A stretch of 55,275 nt of DNA, from contig NZ_JAQVCH010000020.1 of assembly GCF_028689845.1 (NCBI RefSeq), positions 1-55,275 of the forward strand. The letters run 5' to 3'. This DNA is from Flavobacterium sp. (GTDB lineage Bacteria; Bacteroidota; Bacteroidia; Flavobacteriales; Flavobacteriaceae). The position numbers and the translations under genes are program-made. The notes under the pieces are model-generated. The model did not search any database, had not been told where the DNA came from, and saw only the letters and a program-made list of their open reading frames with translations. Of the stretch, positions 27,124-36,112 are shown piece by piece (the first letter of the stretch is position 1; each line of letters begins with the position of its first letter).

Positions 27124-28392
27124 ATGAAACATTATTTCTTTACTTTTTTAGTTTTGCTCTTTTCCGTTTTTTCAATTAATGGACAAACGAGTAAAAAAGT
27201 ATTGTTTATAGGAAATAGTTATACTTCAGTTAACAACTTGCCCTCTCTAGTGAAAAATATGGCGTTAAGTACAGGTGATGACTTGATTTATGATTCCAAT
27301 ACGCCAGGAGGTGCTCGTTTTTTGAATCATGCTTCAAATGCGACAACGCTTGCTAAAATCAATGCGAATTCTTGGGATTATGTGGTATTACAAGCTCAAA
27401 GTCAGGAAACCTCCTTAAGCCAAACACAAATGGAGAACGAAGTTTATCCATATGCGGCTACTTTAAGCAATGCGATTCGAGCAAATAATGAATGCTCACA
27501 ACCGCTTTTTTATATGACTTGGGGACGAGAAAATGGAGATACCAGTAACTGTCCTTATATTCCTTGGGTCTGCACCTATGAAGGAATGGATGATGCCATT
27601 CGTACTGCTTATCTTTATATGACAGCAGAAAACAACGCAGAAATTACTCCTGTTGCAGCGGTTTGGCGATATCTTAGAGCTAATCATCCTAGTATTAATT
27701 TGTATGCCACTGATGGCTCGCACCCTTCCTTAGAAGGTTCGTATGCCGCTGCTTGTGCCTTTTATGCGGTGATTTATAAAAAAGACCCCACTTTAATTAC
27801 ATGGAATTCCACCTTAACGGAATCGGTTGCAAACACGATTAAAATAGCAGCAAAGTCCATTGTTTATGATGCTTTAGCTGAATGGGATTTTACCATTAAT
27901 CCAGCTGTAGCTGATTTTACAGAAGTTATTCAAGTTGCTGAAGTTTCATTTACAAATACGAGTGAAAATTTTGATGCTTTGCTATGGGATTTTGGTGACG
28001 GAACTAGTTCAACCGAAATAAATCCAACACACACTTATGCTGAAAGTGGTTCCTATACCGTTAGCTTAACCGTTATTAAATGTGGGAAATCAGATAGTAT
28101 TACGAAAATAGTTCAAATTGATACTACTTTAAGTACGACAACTTTTCAGACAACAAGGGAGATGAAGGTTTATCCAAATCCGACTTCAAGCCAATTCTAT
28201 ATCACGTTACCCAAGCATTACGAAAAACTTAATTTAGTTATTTTTGATGTTTTAGGAAACGAAATAATCAAGAAAGAGCATAACAATTCATCACATGTAG
28301 CCATTGACATTTCCACTCTGGCTAGTGGAGCGTATTTCATAAAAATTGAAGCAGAACAAACTATTTTCACCACTAAAATACTAAAAAAATAA
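27124..28392 (+). CDS. Secreted SGNH/GDSL-type hydrolase with PKD and T9SS domains
   Basis: A 422-residue protein: signal peptide (LLFSVFSINGQ); an SGNH-like domain (residues 25-245) with block I VLFIGNSYTSVNN (probable nucleophile Ser32) and block V ATDGSHPSLEG (Asp/His); a PKD domain (about 255-340; LLWDFGDGTSSTEINPTHTY); and a T9SS type A tail (VYPNPTSSQF, LVIFDVLGNEI, GAYFIKIEAEQ). SGNH enzymes remove acyl groups from sugars or lipids; the substrate here is open. A PH-domain gene starts 2 nt after the stop, which suggests co-transcription but no obvious shared function. Confidence 0.87.
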   Translation: MKHYFFTFLVLLFSVFSINGQTSKKVLFIGNSYTSVNNLPSLVKNMALSTGDDLIYDSNTPGGARFLNHASNATTLAKINANSWDYVVLQAQSQETSLSQTQMENEVYPYAATLSNAIRANNECSQPLFYMTWGRENGDTSNCPYIPWVCTYEGMDDAIRTAYLYMTAENNAEITPVAAVWRYLRANHPSINLYATDGSHPSLEGSYAAACAFYAVIYKKDPTLITWNSTLTESVANTIKIAAKSIVYDALAEWDFTINPAVADFTEVIQVAEVSFTNTSENFDALLWDFGDGTSSTEINPTHTYAESGSYTVSLTVIKCGKSDSITKIVQIDTTLSTTTFQTTREMKVYPNPTSSQFYITLPKHYEKLNLVIFDVLGNEIIKKEHNNSSHVAIDISTLASGAYFIKIEAEQTIFTTKILKK

Positions 28393-28394
28393 AA

Positions 28395-28766
28395 ATGGGA
28401 CATTACGTAGACAACAATTTGATCAAAGATGAACAAGTGGAATTAGAAACTACTTACCATTGGATAATCTTCATTAGTTTAAGAGCTTTATTCACTTTAT
28501 TTATTGCTCCAATGATTGACCGTTATACGGATGAATTTGCGATTACAAACAAACGAGTCATCATTAAAACCGGATTAATCAGTAGAAAAACTTTTGAAAT
28601 GAATCATTCCAAAATTGAAAGTGTCAATGTTGACCAAAGTATTATGGGTCGGATATTGGGTTACGGCACCATTGGAATTGTGGGTTCGGGCGGTACTCGC
28701 GAAGTTTTTCCGAATATTAAAAATCCATTAGCATTCCGAAAAAAATTCCAAGAAATGTCTTTTTAA
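28395..28766 (+). CDS. Membrane PH-domain protein (bPH2, YdbS-like)
   Basis: A 123-residue protein with one hydrophobic segment near residues 23-38 (WIIFISLRALFTLFIAPMI), then a bacterial pleckstrin-homology-like domain: DEFAITNKRVIIKTGLISRKTFEMNHSKIESV, the VDQSIMGRILGYG block, and a C-terminal FPNIKNPLAFRKKF. Homologues usually have two membrane helices before the domain, so the hydrophobic part looks short here. Function unknown; the start lies 2 nt after the SGNH/PKD gene. Confidence 0.85.
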   Translation: MGHYVDNNLIKDEQVELETTYHWIIFISLRALFTLFIAPMIDRYTDEFAITNKRVIIKTGLISRKTFEMNHSKIESVNVDQSIMGRILGYGTIGIVGSGGTREVFPNIKNPLAFRKKFQEMSF

Positions 28767-28810
28767 TACTGAATAGACTGTTTAAAATTTCATAAAATAA
28801 AAAAGCATTC

Positions 28811-29296
28811 ATGAAAAAAGTTCTTCTACTTATAATTTTACTGAGTTTTGGTGCATTTCAGCTTAGCTCTTGTTCAAAAGACGAGGATGCCACTCCCCCA
28901 TGTCGGCAAACGCGAATTACCATGTATGTCAACGGTGAATTTCAAGCATACCAAGCTTTGGGCCGCGGCATTGATTTAAAAGCAAATGGATATGAAATGT
29001 TTGTTCAAGCTACTCGTTTAATCAACAATACAGCTCGATATGAAACATTTACTTTTATTTTACCTTATAAAAAAACAGGACCAAATAGTATTGAAAAATG
29101 TTTATTTACTTATGAATTTCCCAATTCTTCGTTTACTGCCGATTTGTTAGATTATGAATTTAAAAGTAATGTAATCACCAACACTCGCTTTTGTTTTTAT
29201 GCCACATTTTCTGCAAAATTTAATAATGGAATAGAAGATATTGTCATTACTGATGGTGAATTTAGTTATTTATATGAAGAACCTTATGACAATTAA
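28811..29296 (+). CDS. Lipoprotein of unknown function
   Basis: A 161-residue lipoprotein with lipobox LSSC (Cys21) and the following residues SKDED, which include K-(D/E)2, a pattern of the Bacteroidetes surface-export signal. The mature part is mainly beta (RITMYVNGEFQAYQALGRG, YETFTFILPYKKTG, FCFYATFSAKFNNG, DGEFSYLYEEP) and recalls small DUF-type immunoglobulin-like lipoproteins, but I recognise no named family. Confidence 0.72.
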   Translation: MKKVLLLIILLSFGAFQLSSCSKDEDATPPCRQTRITMYVNGEFQAYQALGRGIDLKANGYEMFVQATRLINNTARYETFTFILPYKKTGPNSIEKCLFTYEFPNSSFTADLLDYEFKSNVITNTRFCFYATFSAKFNNGIEDIVITDGEFSYLYEEPYDN

Positions 29297-29322
29297 GCTT
29301 CTAATTTTGAAAAATTTATCAA

Positions 29323-29889
29323 ATGATGACCACTCGATTAGCAACTAAAAATGATATTGAAAAGGTTTTACTTCTACAGGAAAAAAATCTTTATCACAAT
29401 CTGACTGAACTAGAACGCAAAAAAGGTTTTGTGACCACACCATTTACGGTCAGTCAACTTGAAACTGTCATTCAAGAAAACGGTTTATTTATTGCCGAAG
29501 ATGAGCAGCAAAACTTAATTGCTTACGCCTTTGCAGCAAGTTGGGATTATTTTAAGCAATGGGAAATTTTTAATTATATGGTTTCTCGTTTCCCAAAATT
29601 GACCTTCCGCGGGAATGAAATTACCACGGCGAATAGTTTTCAATATGGTCCAGTTTGCATCGACGAAAAACATAGAGGAAAAAACATATTGCCTCTTATT
29701 TTTGAAGAAATGCGTCTCGAATTAGTTAAAAAATTGCCCCTTTCGCTCACCTTTATCAATAAAGTCAATATTATTTCAGAAAAAGCCCACACCCAAAAAC
29801 TTGGATGGGAAATCATCGACGAATTTGAATTTAATAACAATTCTTATATTGGTTTGGCCTTTGACATGAAACAATCCGTATTGAAATAG
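29323..29889 (+). CDS. GNAT-family N-acetyltransferase
   Basis: A 188-residue cytosolic protein with an N-terminal TRLATKNDIEKVLLLQ entry strand and helix, AEDEQQNLIAYAFA for beta strand 3-4, and the acetyl-CoA-binding stretch GPVCIDEKHRGKNILPLIFEEMR, in which the usual RxxGxG/A appears as HRGKNI. The late AHTQKLGWEIIDEF block is typical of GNAT C-termini. The substrate cannot be inferred. It lies 82 nt before arsR, which has its own operator region. Confidence 0.82.
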   Translation: MMTTRLATKNDIEKVLLLQEKNLYHNLTELERKKGFVTTPFTVSQLETVIQENGLFIAEDEQQNLIAYAFAASWDYFKQWEIFNYMVSRFPKLTFRGNEITTANSFQYGPVCIDEKHRGKNILPLIFEEMRLELVKKLPLSLTFINKVNIISEKAHTQKLGWEIIDEFEFNNNSYIGLAFDMKQSVLK

Positions 29890-29934
29890 AATAAAAAATA
29901 GAAAAATAGTTCTAAAAAATAGTTTTATTTATTT

Positions 29935-29958
29935 TAATATCGTAATATTGCAATATTA
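29935..29958 (+). promoter_or_regulatory. Probable ArsR operator overlapping the arsR-arsM promoter
   Basis: TAATAT...ATATTA forms a 24-bp imperfect inverted repeat (12-bp arms, two mismatched pairs) in the style of ArsR/SmtB sites. It covers a near-consensus -7 element TAATATTG (29943-29950), 14 nt before the arsR ATG at 29972. Confidence 0.6.
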
Positions 29959-29971
29959 AATTATAAGAATA

Positions 29972-30301
29972 ATGGGAGCTTCTAAAACAGCACATTTTAC
30001 CGACAATCAAAACGAAATAGCCACACTGGCAAAAGCGTTAGGACATCCAGCTAGAATTGCAATTCTCGACTATTTAATCAGTGTAGAGCGTTGTATTTGC
30101 GGTGACATCGTCAATGAATTACCGCTTGCTCAACCCACCGTTTCGCAACACCTTAAAGAATTGAAAAATGCAGGTCTTATTAAAGGAACGATTGAAGGAA
30201 ACGCGATTTGTTATTGCGTAGACGAAAATACCTTACAAAAATTAACCAACTACCTCAATAAAATTTCTGAATCCATCCTGAAAAGAACAAATTGTTGTTA
30301 A
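29972..30301 (+). CDS. arsR: ArsR/SmtB-family arsenic-responsive repressor
   Basis: A 109-residue winged-helix protein: [17 protein letters not shown], then ERCICGDIV with a CxC metal site in the alpha-3 helix region as in As(III)-sensing ArsR, and the recognition helix [21 protein letters not shown]. Further cysteines are at CYCV and at the very end (TNCC), so more than one thiol can take part in As(III) or Sb(III) binding. It starts an operon with arsM 17 nt downstream and most likely represses it through the palindrome at 29935-29958. Confidence 0.92.
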   Translation: MGASKTAHFTDNQNEIATLAKALGHPARIAILDYLISVERCICGDIVNELPLAQPTVSQHLKELKNAGLIKGTIEGNAICYCVDENTLQKLTNYLNKISESILKRTNCC

Positions 30302-30318
30302 TTAAAAAATTAAATACC

Positions 30319-31152
30319 ATGAATACGAACGAAGAAATTAAAGAAATGGTAAAGCAAAAATATAGCGAAATTGCTTTACAAGACCAAGAAACCAATGCTT
30401 CTTCTTGTTGCGGAAGTGGTGGTTGCAGCACTGAAGTATACAATATTATGAATGACGAATACAGTCATTTAGACGGTTATAATCCAGAAGCCGATTTAAA
30501 ATTGGGTTGCGGTTTACCTACTGAATTTGCCAAAATAAAATTAGGTGACGTCGTCGTCGATTTGGGAAGTGGTGCAGGAAATGATTGTTTTGTGGCGAGA
30601 CATGAAACAGGAGAAAATGGTAAAGTAATTGGCATCGATTTTACCGAAGCTATGATTGAAAAAGCGAGAACTAACGCAGAGAGATTGGGATTTAACAATG
30701 TGGAATTCCGATTAGGAGATATTGAAAAACTGCCAATTACTGCTAATGTAGCCGATGTCGTGGTGAGTAATTGCGTTATGAATTTGGTTCCCGACAAACC
30801 CAAAGCATTTAGTGAAGTCTATCGGGTTTTAAAAACAGGCGGTCATTTTAGTATTTCTGATATTGTATTAACCGGTGAATTACCCGAAAAAATTAAAAAT
30901 GCTGCCGAAATGTATGCCGGATGTGTCGCCAGTGCAATTCAAAAAGAAGATTATTTACAAATCATAAAAGCGGCTGGTTTTAAAAATCTTGTGCTTCAAA
31001 AAGAAAAACCAATCATCATTCCAACTGATATTTTAAAAGACTATCTGAATGAAGAGGAAATTAAAACGTATAACGCAAACAAAACTAGTATTTTTAGTAT
31101 AACGGTATATGCCGAAAAAGAAGAAAACTGTTGCGGACCAACTTGTTGTTAA
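30319..31152 (+). CDS. arsM: Arsenite S-adenosylmethionine methyltransferase
   Basis: ArsM methylates As(III) stepwise to methyl- and dimethylarsenicals. The 277-residue protein has the SAM motif VVDLGSGAGND (81-89), IGIDFTEAM, and the three As-binding cysteines in standard context: Cys64 (KLGCGLP), Cys152 (VSNCVMNL) and Cys202 (YAGCVASA). It also has Cys-rich ends (ASSCCGSGGCS near residue 30 and NCCGPTCC at the C-terminus), common in this subgroup. The start is the ATG at 30319; a non-AUG frame extension upstream overlaps arsR. No arsenite pump (acr3, arsB) or arsenate reductase accompanies it here. Confidence 0.94.
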   Translation: MNTNEEIKEMVKQKYSEIALQDQETNASSCCGSGGCSTEVYNIMNDEYSHLDGYNPEADLKLGCGLPTEFAKIKLGDVVVDLGSGAGNDCFVARHETGENGKVIGIDFTEAMIEKARTNAERLGFNNVEFRLGDIEKLPITANVADVVVSNCVMNLVPDKPKAFSEVYRVLKTGGHFSISDIVLTGELPEKIKNAAEMYAGCVASAIQKEDYLQIIKAAGFKNLVLQKEKPIIIPTDILKDYLNEEEIKTYNANKTSIFSITVYAEKEENCCGPTCC

Positions 31153-31299
31153 TTTTAGTAAAGTGTAATAAAGACTTACTTTTTAATTGAAATTAAGTTG
31201 GAAAAGTTACTATAAATACTACTAACATTGCTAACAGAATTTTAGCTGTAGATTATAAATATTGTAAGAATATTTAGGTTTTAAACCTCGCTAAGATCC

Positions 31300-31335
31300 T
31301 ATCAAAATGCTTTTTTAATCGAAAGCATTTTTTTA
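31300..31335. terminator. Bidirectional terminator between arsM and the DUF1801 gene
   Basis: Stem AAATGCTTT (31305-31313) / AAAGCATTT (31322-31330), 8-nt loop, T run to the right and A residues to the left. It sits 150 nt after arsM and touches the end of the convergent gene. Confidence 0.75.
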
Positions 31336-31683
31336 TTTAATAAAATCAAATTGTTCTTTAATTAAAGCAACTAAAACCTCGTTATCAATTTCTTCCAAGG
31401 TTTTATATTGAAGTGATTTTACTTGAGACCTGCCCTCGCCTATCAACTTATCCTGATGTAAAGTTAAATGATATCCTTTAAAAAAAGCAACATCTACAAA
31501 CGCTCGCTTATTGCTGACATTAAGGTAGATAAATGGCTTCTTTCCATAATAATAAAACGGAATTTTATATTTATACAACAACTGTAAATCAGGAATTGTT
31601 AATTCAATTATGGCTTGTACATGTAATAAAATGGAACGATACGGTTCGGGTTGATTTAATATATATTCCGCTGCTGGTTTCAT
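31333..31683 (-). CDS. DUF1801 (YdhG-like) protein
   Basis: A 116-residue soluble protein of the DUF1801/YdhG fold: AAEYILNQPEPYRSILLHVQAII, LLYKYKIPFYYYGKKPFIYLN, and VDVAFFKGYHL near residue 76. The family is small, widespread and of unknown activity. Convergent with arsM across a shared terminator. No partner is evident. Confidence 0.88.
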   Translation of the reverse strand: MKPAAEYILNQPEPYRSILLHVQAIIELTIPDLQLLYKYKIPFYYYGKKPFIYLNVSNKRAFVDVAFFKGYHLTLHQDKLIGEGRSQVKSLQYKTLEEIDNEVLVALIKEQFDFIK

Positions 31684-31922
31684 TTGTCAAAAAAAAATTA
31701 AAAATTGGTTGGTTGTAAAAAATAGTTATGCTGTCTTTTAGAATCGAATAATTAATGAAACAGTTAATCCTCTCTAATTGAAAATTAAATTTACTTTAGA
31801 TTCATTTGTGATGCTAACTTCATCGGACAATTATATGATTTTTTTATATCCTTCTGACACCTTGATAATTGATAAATGGCTGGTGTATTATGAAATAGTA
31901 AAATAAGTAAAGAACCATTAAA

Positions 31923-31962
31923 AAACACAAAACCCGATAATCACTTAACGGGTTTTGTGTTT
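31923..31962 (-). terminator. Strong terminator after the sugar transporter gene
   Basis: 14-bp stem AAACACAAAACCCG / CGGGTTTTGTGTTT with a 12-nt loop, 16 nt past the stop of the transporter gene on the minus strand. The A-rich left flank gives a T tract in the transcript. 31684-31922 contains nothing else that I recognise. Confidence 0.88.
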
Positions 31963-31977
31963 AAGTTAAGATTGTCC

Positions 31978-33411
31978 TTAATGTCCGCTACTCACTTTTT
32001 TATCAAAATCAATTCCTTGACTTCGTAAAATACCACTTACTCTCCAAGCATAGAAAGCCAAATAGGCAAAACAAATCACCCCTACGATATAACTAAAATG
32101 AATATTAGTAACATCAGAAACAGCTCCTTGTAACCAACTTACAATTCCGCCACCCATAATCATCATGATTAAGAAGTTACTTCCCTGATTGGTGTTTTTT
32201 CCTAATCCGCTAATTGCTAATGTAAAAATACAAGGCCAAAGCGTACTACAAAATAAACCTACACTCGTAAAGGCGTATACACTAACCATTCCCGTTGTTG
32301 ACATTCCCGTCAACAAGGCGGTAATTCCTAAAAATGAAAAAATCAATAACATCCGAGCTGGATTTCCTTTACTGGCAATGTCGGCTGCAATCAATACAAT
32401 AATCACTAAGGCATAAATATAAAAGGGAGTCAAATCATGTTGAGCAATGGCATTTACAGCCAAGAAAACACCAAATGCTAAATAGGGAGCTATAAATTTT
32501 AATTTCTTTTGTAGACTTGCGGTTACACTAAACGCTTCCACCGCTCCAGTCCATCGTCCAATCATTAAACTCGCCCAATAGAGCGAAATATAGGGAGCAA
32601 TATCTTTAGTTGCAAAACCTAAATCAGTTTCCATATAGGCAGGTAAGTTACTCGCCGTTGAAACTTCTACACCTACATACACAAAAATAGCAATCATTCC
32701 CAAAATTAACTGTGGATATTGCAAAGCCGATTTTTTAGAAGGTCGAGCCTCATCTTCAATTTCAATTACCGCTTCTACTTTATCAGGAATTGATGAAAAC
32801 TTTAAAAAAATTGCCACTAAAATAAAAGCAGCTCCAAGTATTAAATATGGTATTTTAACACTTTCAATACTGACATCGGTATTGGCAGAAGCTGCAGATC
32901 CAAAAATAGCAAAACTAACAATAAGTGGACCGATAGTAGTTCCGAAATTATTAATTCCACCCGCCATCGTGAGTCGCTGTGAGCCTGTTGAAATCGGTCC
33001 CAGCGAAATTGCTAACGGATTGGCAACGGTTTGTTGTAATGAAAAACCAAGTCCAACAATAAATAATCCCGATAACATTAACGGAAAAGAACCTGAATTG
33101 GCTGCTGGATAAAACAACAGGGTTCCTAAAGCCGAAATAAATAAACCGAGTGCTAAAGCATTTTTATAGCCAATTCGGTTTATGATATCACCTTTTGTTA
33201 AATAAGAAATGCCCATATATATTAAGGAGCCAACAGTATAGGCGACATAAAAAGCAACAGATACCAACTGACTTTGTCCTTGGGTTAAGTCAAATGCTTT
33301 TTTAAATACAGGAATTAAAATATCGTTGCTTGCTGCAACAAATCCCCAAAAGAAGAAAACGGTTACTAAAGGAATGAACTGTCCCCACTTGGTTTGTTGT
33401 TCTGAACTCAT
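31978..33411 (-). CDS. Sugar MFS transporter (FucP/GluP family)
   Basis: A 477-residue 12-helix major-facilitator protein. The FucP/GluP subfamily pattern is clear at the start: LVTVFFFWGFVAASNDILIPVFKKAF, with the Asp involved in proton coupling, then QSQLVSVAFYVAYTVG and GLFIVGLGFSLQQTVANP. It imports a monosaccharide with protons across the inner membrane. It is the last gene of the PUL remnant and presumably takes up the sugar released by the locus enzymes. A promoter of its own is likely (see 33607-33614), with two palindromes around it. Confidence 0.93.
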   Translation of the reverse strand: MSSEQQTKWGQFIPLVTVFFFWGFVAASNDILIPVFKKAFDLTQGQSQLVSVAFYVAYTVGSLIYMGISYLTKGDIINRIGYKNALALGLFISALGTLLFYPAANSGSFPLMLSGLFIVGLGFSLQQTVANPLAISLGPISTGSQRLTMAGGINNFGTTIGPLIVSFAIFGSAASANTDVSIESVKIPYLILGAAFILVAIFLKFSSIPDKVEAVIEIEDEARPSKKSALQYPQLILGMIAIFVYVGVEVSTASNLPAYMETDLGFATKDIAPYISLYWASLMIGRWTGAVEAFSVTASLQKKLKFIAPYLAFGVFLAVNAIAQHDLTPFYIYALVIIVLIAADIASKGNPARMLLIFSFLGITALLTGMSTTGMVSVYAFTSVGLFCSTLWPCIFTLAISGLGKNTNQGSNFLIMMIMGGGIVSWLQGAVSDVTNIHFSYIVGVICFAYLAFYAWRVSGILRSQGIDFDKKVSSGH

Positions 33412-33578
33412 CTGATGATAGTTAAAAGGTTAGTGATAAGATTGGTTTAAAAAATTAATTAGATAAATCTTTAAAAAAAATTGGTTTAAATAGAAACCAA
33501 AACATTTTATTAAGAAATAATGTTTAAATATACATTTAAGTCAAAATAAATTACCAATTAACGTAAATAGTTATCAAC

Positions 33579-33590
33579 GAAAACGTTTTC
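33579..33590. promoter_or_regulatory. 12-bp perfect palindrome in the transporter leader
   Basis: GAAAACGTTTTC, shaped like a LacI-family operator (AACGTT centre), lies about 15 nt downstream of the predicted transcription start of the transporter gene. Confidence 0.5.
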
Positions 33591-33606
33591 ATGAGGTCAT
33601 TTTTAT

Positions 33607-33626
33607 CAAAACTACAACGTTTGAGT
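33607..33626 (-). promoter_or_regulatory. -7 element of the transporter gene with overlapping 16-bp palindromic site
   Basis: TAGTTTTG on the minus strand (33607-33614) overlaps ACTACAACGTTTGAGT (33611-33626). The latter differs in one base from the site at 36725-36740 in the susC leader (read as ACTACAACGTTTTAGT). Confidence 0.5.
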
Positions 33627-33642
33627 CCCCAATTTTCGACTT

Positions 33643-35400
33643 CTATTCTGCTTTTTTAATTTCGCTTCTAGGTCCAATTCCGTTATTATTAAAAGCTTCG
33701 ATTTGAAAATAATAAACCTCCGAACGATCTAAACCGTTAAAATAATATTCATTTTTACCATAAACCATAATAGAGCCGTATAATTTATCAGGCGATTTTC
33801 CAAAATAAATCACATAGCCATCGGCTTGAGGTTCTTGTTGCCATTTAAACCAAACATTTCTGCGTTCACCTTTTACTTTTGGACCTGAACGTAAGGGAAT
33901 AAAATTTTGGACTTCATTGGGTTTTAGACCATTTCCTTTTCCGAAAACTCTAAATCCGCTTAACGCAAATTTACCCGTCGGCATTCCTAAATTGATTAAT
34001 TTTAGAAATCTCGCTTCAATTGGATTAGCCAGTTCAATATATTCATGCGGAACATCTTTGGTACTATTTTTTTTATCAATAACTTCTTTCCATTTTTTAC
34101 CATCGTTGGATGCTAAAATTTGGTATTGATGACCTGGAGATTTTTCAGGTTTACCCATCAATTCCACATCTTGGTCGGCATAATTGATTTGAATGGCATT
34201 GACAGTAGAGATTTCACCTAAATCGGTTTGAAACCATTCGTTTGCCTTTTCAGTTTTGGCACTCCAATAGGTTTTGATATCTTCATCAACCGCTAAATTT
34301 GCTTGAAATCCGCCCAAAGTAGAAGAAACCTGAACGGGTTTATTATAATTTAAGAGCATCCAACCTGCAAATTGTTCGGTTAAATGATTTTTCTTTTCAG
34401 AAGGTAAAAAAGTGGGGTAATCGCCATAAGCAGTATTGGAATATAAAACATCCTCTGCATCAAAACCAGCAGGCCAAATACCGATTCGGCGTTCAAAATT
34501 ATTTTTTACAGAAATTCCAATAGTTGATGTATGCCAATAATTTCCATGAACATCTTGAAAAGTTGCTCCATGCCCTGCTCCTCTTGCAAATCCGCCTGGT
34601 TTATAGGAGAATGGGTTATGCGATTGGTATTCAAATGGGCCAAACGGATTTTTACCGACATAAACGCCATCAGCATAGCCGCTAAACTCTGTTCCTGGAG
34701 CTCCATATTGCAAATAATAGTTGTCTTTGTATTTGGTCATAAAGGCACCTTCGGTAAACGGCTGTAAAAAAGTATTGTCATTGTGTTCGCCAAATCGCTC
34801 CCAACCGTGGTCGTGGTCGTTTAATGCTAAAACGGGAACGGGTTCGCCTTCGGGTTGAAAAGTTTTCCGATTTAATTTTAAACCATATAAAGGATATAAA
34901 TTGCTCGAACCGTAATACATATATAATTCATCTTTTTGTTCATCCCAAAAAATTTGTGGATCCCAAGCTCCTGCTAATTGTTTATGAACCAGTTCTTTCC
35001 AATCATCCACTTCTGGATTCTTACTCATCCAAATTGGAAATTCTTTAGTATGGGTTGAGCCGATAACCAAAAGTGTATCATTGACAAAGGATAATGACGG
35101 AGCACACAATTCATCCCAGACTTTATGTTCTGGACGGAGGAATTTTCGGGAAACAAATTGCCAATTTAGCATATCCGGACTGTGCCAATATCCCCATTGA
35201 TTGGTGGAAAAAAGATAATATTTTCCTTTAAAAAAAGTAATGACTGGGTCGGCTGTAGCCCGATGTTTCCCTTGTGTTACAAAGGGTTCGATTGGACAGT
35301 AGCCATAATCAATGTTTATGGGATTACAATAGGTTTTTTGTTGAGCGAAAGCGGTGGTGCTTCCCCATAAAATCATCCAAAATAGTACTGCTTTTTTCAT
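33643..35400 (-). CDS. Glycoside hydrolase family 43-like protein with F5/8 type C and fibronectin III domains
   Basis: A 585-residue exported protein. Signal peptide (FWMILWGSTTAFAQ). A five-bladed GH43-type propeller spans residues 25-340, with the expected acids at Asp51 (ATADPVITFF), Asp147 (AGAWDPQIFW) and Glu217 (FTEGAFM). A discoidin/CBM32-like domain spans about 355-485 (VQVSSTLGGFQANLAVDEDIKTYW). A fibronectin III domain follows (about 500-582). GH43 enzymes act on arabinan, xylan or galactan side groups, but this broad family assignment does not fix the substrate. It lies within the PUL remnant, downstream of a terminator-like hairpin, and shows no consensus promoter of its own. Confidence 0.88.
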   Translation of the reverse strand: MKKAVLFWMILWGSTTAFAQQKTYCNPINIDYGYCPIEPFVTQGKHRATADPVITFFKGKYYLFSTNQWGYWHSPDMLNWQFVSRKFLRPEHKVWDELCAPSLSFVNDTLLVIGSTHTKEFPIWMSKNPEVDDWKELVHKQLAGAWDPQIFWDEQKDELYMYYGSSNLYPLYGLKLNRKTFQPEGEPVPVLALNDHDHGWERFGEHNDNTFLQPFTEGAFMTKYKDNYYLQYGAPGTEFSGYADGVYVGKNPFGPFEYQSHNPFSYKPGGFARGAGHGATFQDVHGNYWHTSTIGISVKNNFERRIGIWPAGFDAEDVLYSNTAYGDYPTFLPSEKKNHLTEQFAGWMLLNYNKPVQVSSTLGGFQANLAVDEDIKTYWSAKTEKANEWFQTDLGEISTVNAIQINYADQDVELMGKPEKSPGHQYQILASNDGKKWKEVIDKKNSTKDVPHEYIELANPIEARFLKLINLGMPTGKFALSGFRVFGKGNGLKPNEVQNFIPLRSGPKVKGERRNVWFKWQQEPQADGYVIYFGKSPDKLYGSIMVYGKNEYYFNGLDRSEVYYFQIEAFNNNGIGPRSEIKKAE

Positions 35401-35413
35401 TCGCTTTCATTTT

Positions 35414-35444
35414 TTAAAAAAACCCTTTGAATTTACTCAAAGGG
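35414..35444 (-). terminator. Terminator/attenuator between the GH3 remnant and the GH43 gene
   Basis: Perfect 8-bp stem CCCTTTGA / TCAAAGGG with a 6-nt loop; in the minus-strand transcript it is followed by a run of U. It lies 25 nt after the GH3 stop and 14 nt before the GH43 start. Confidence 0.82.
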
Positions 35445-35468
35445 CCTTTTAGAACAACTAAACTCAAT

Positions 35469-36112
35469 CTATTTAATTAACTCAAATGATACTTTTTCGT
35501 GCGAATCAGAATTAGTTCCTATAAAAACATCAAATATTCCTGGTTCTGCAACAAATTCTAAATCAGCATTATAAAATTTTAAATCATCGACTGAAATTTC
35601 AAATCGAACGGTTTTCGTTTCTCCTTTATTGAGATAGATTTTTTGAAATCCTTTTAATTCTTTTATTGGTCTTGTAACCGAACCTACTACATCACGAATA
35701 TACAATTGAACGACTTCTTTTCCGTTAAAATTTCCAGTATTAGTTATGTCTACAGAAGCGATTACTTTTCCGTTAGCCGACATTTTGTCTGATGTTAATT
35801 TTAAATTAGTATATAAAAAAGTAGTATAATTCAAACCATAACCAAAAGGGAACAAAGGTTCATTGCGTTCGTCTATATAATTAGAACGGAATTTTTCAAA
35901 TGTTCCTTCTTTATTTGCCAGCGGTCTTCCCGTATTTTTAGCACTGTAGTATATTGGAATTTGTCCAACGCTTCTCGGAAAAGTAGCGGTTAATTTTCCG
36001 GAAGGGTTTTCATCGCCAAAAAGCACATCCGAAATAGCATAGCCTGCTTCAGTACCTGGAAACCATACATTTAAAATAGCTTTAACATTTTGATATTCCT
36101 CCACCAATAGCA
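35469..36112 (-). pseudogene. C-terminal fragment of a GH3 beta-glucosidase (BglX-like)
   Basis: About 213 codons matching the end of BglX: LVEEYQNVKAILNVWFPGTEAG, then ENPSGKLTATFPRSVGQIPIYY, NTGRP, the FPFGYGLNYTTF block, and the fibronectin III-like terminal domain (VQLYIRDVVGSVTRPIKELKGF... DVFIGTNSD). The N-terminal TIM barrel with the nucleophile Asp, roughly 500 or more residues, is missing. Immediately upstream the sequence becomes the N-terminus of a SusC protein in another frame. The ATG at 36119 is fortuitous, being part of susC sequence. The fragment cannot be a working glucosidase. In intact flavobacterial loci such genes are periplasmic oligosaccharide hydrolases. Confidence 0.88.
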
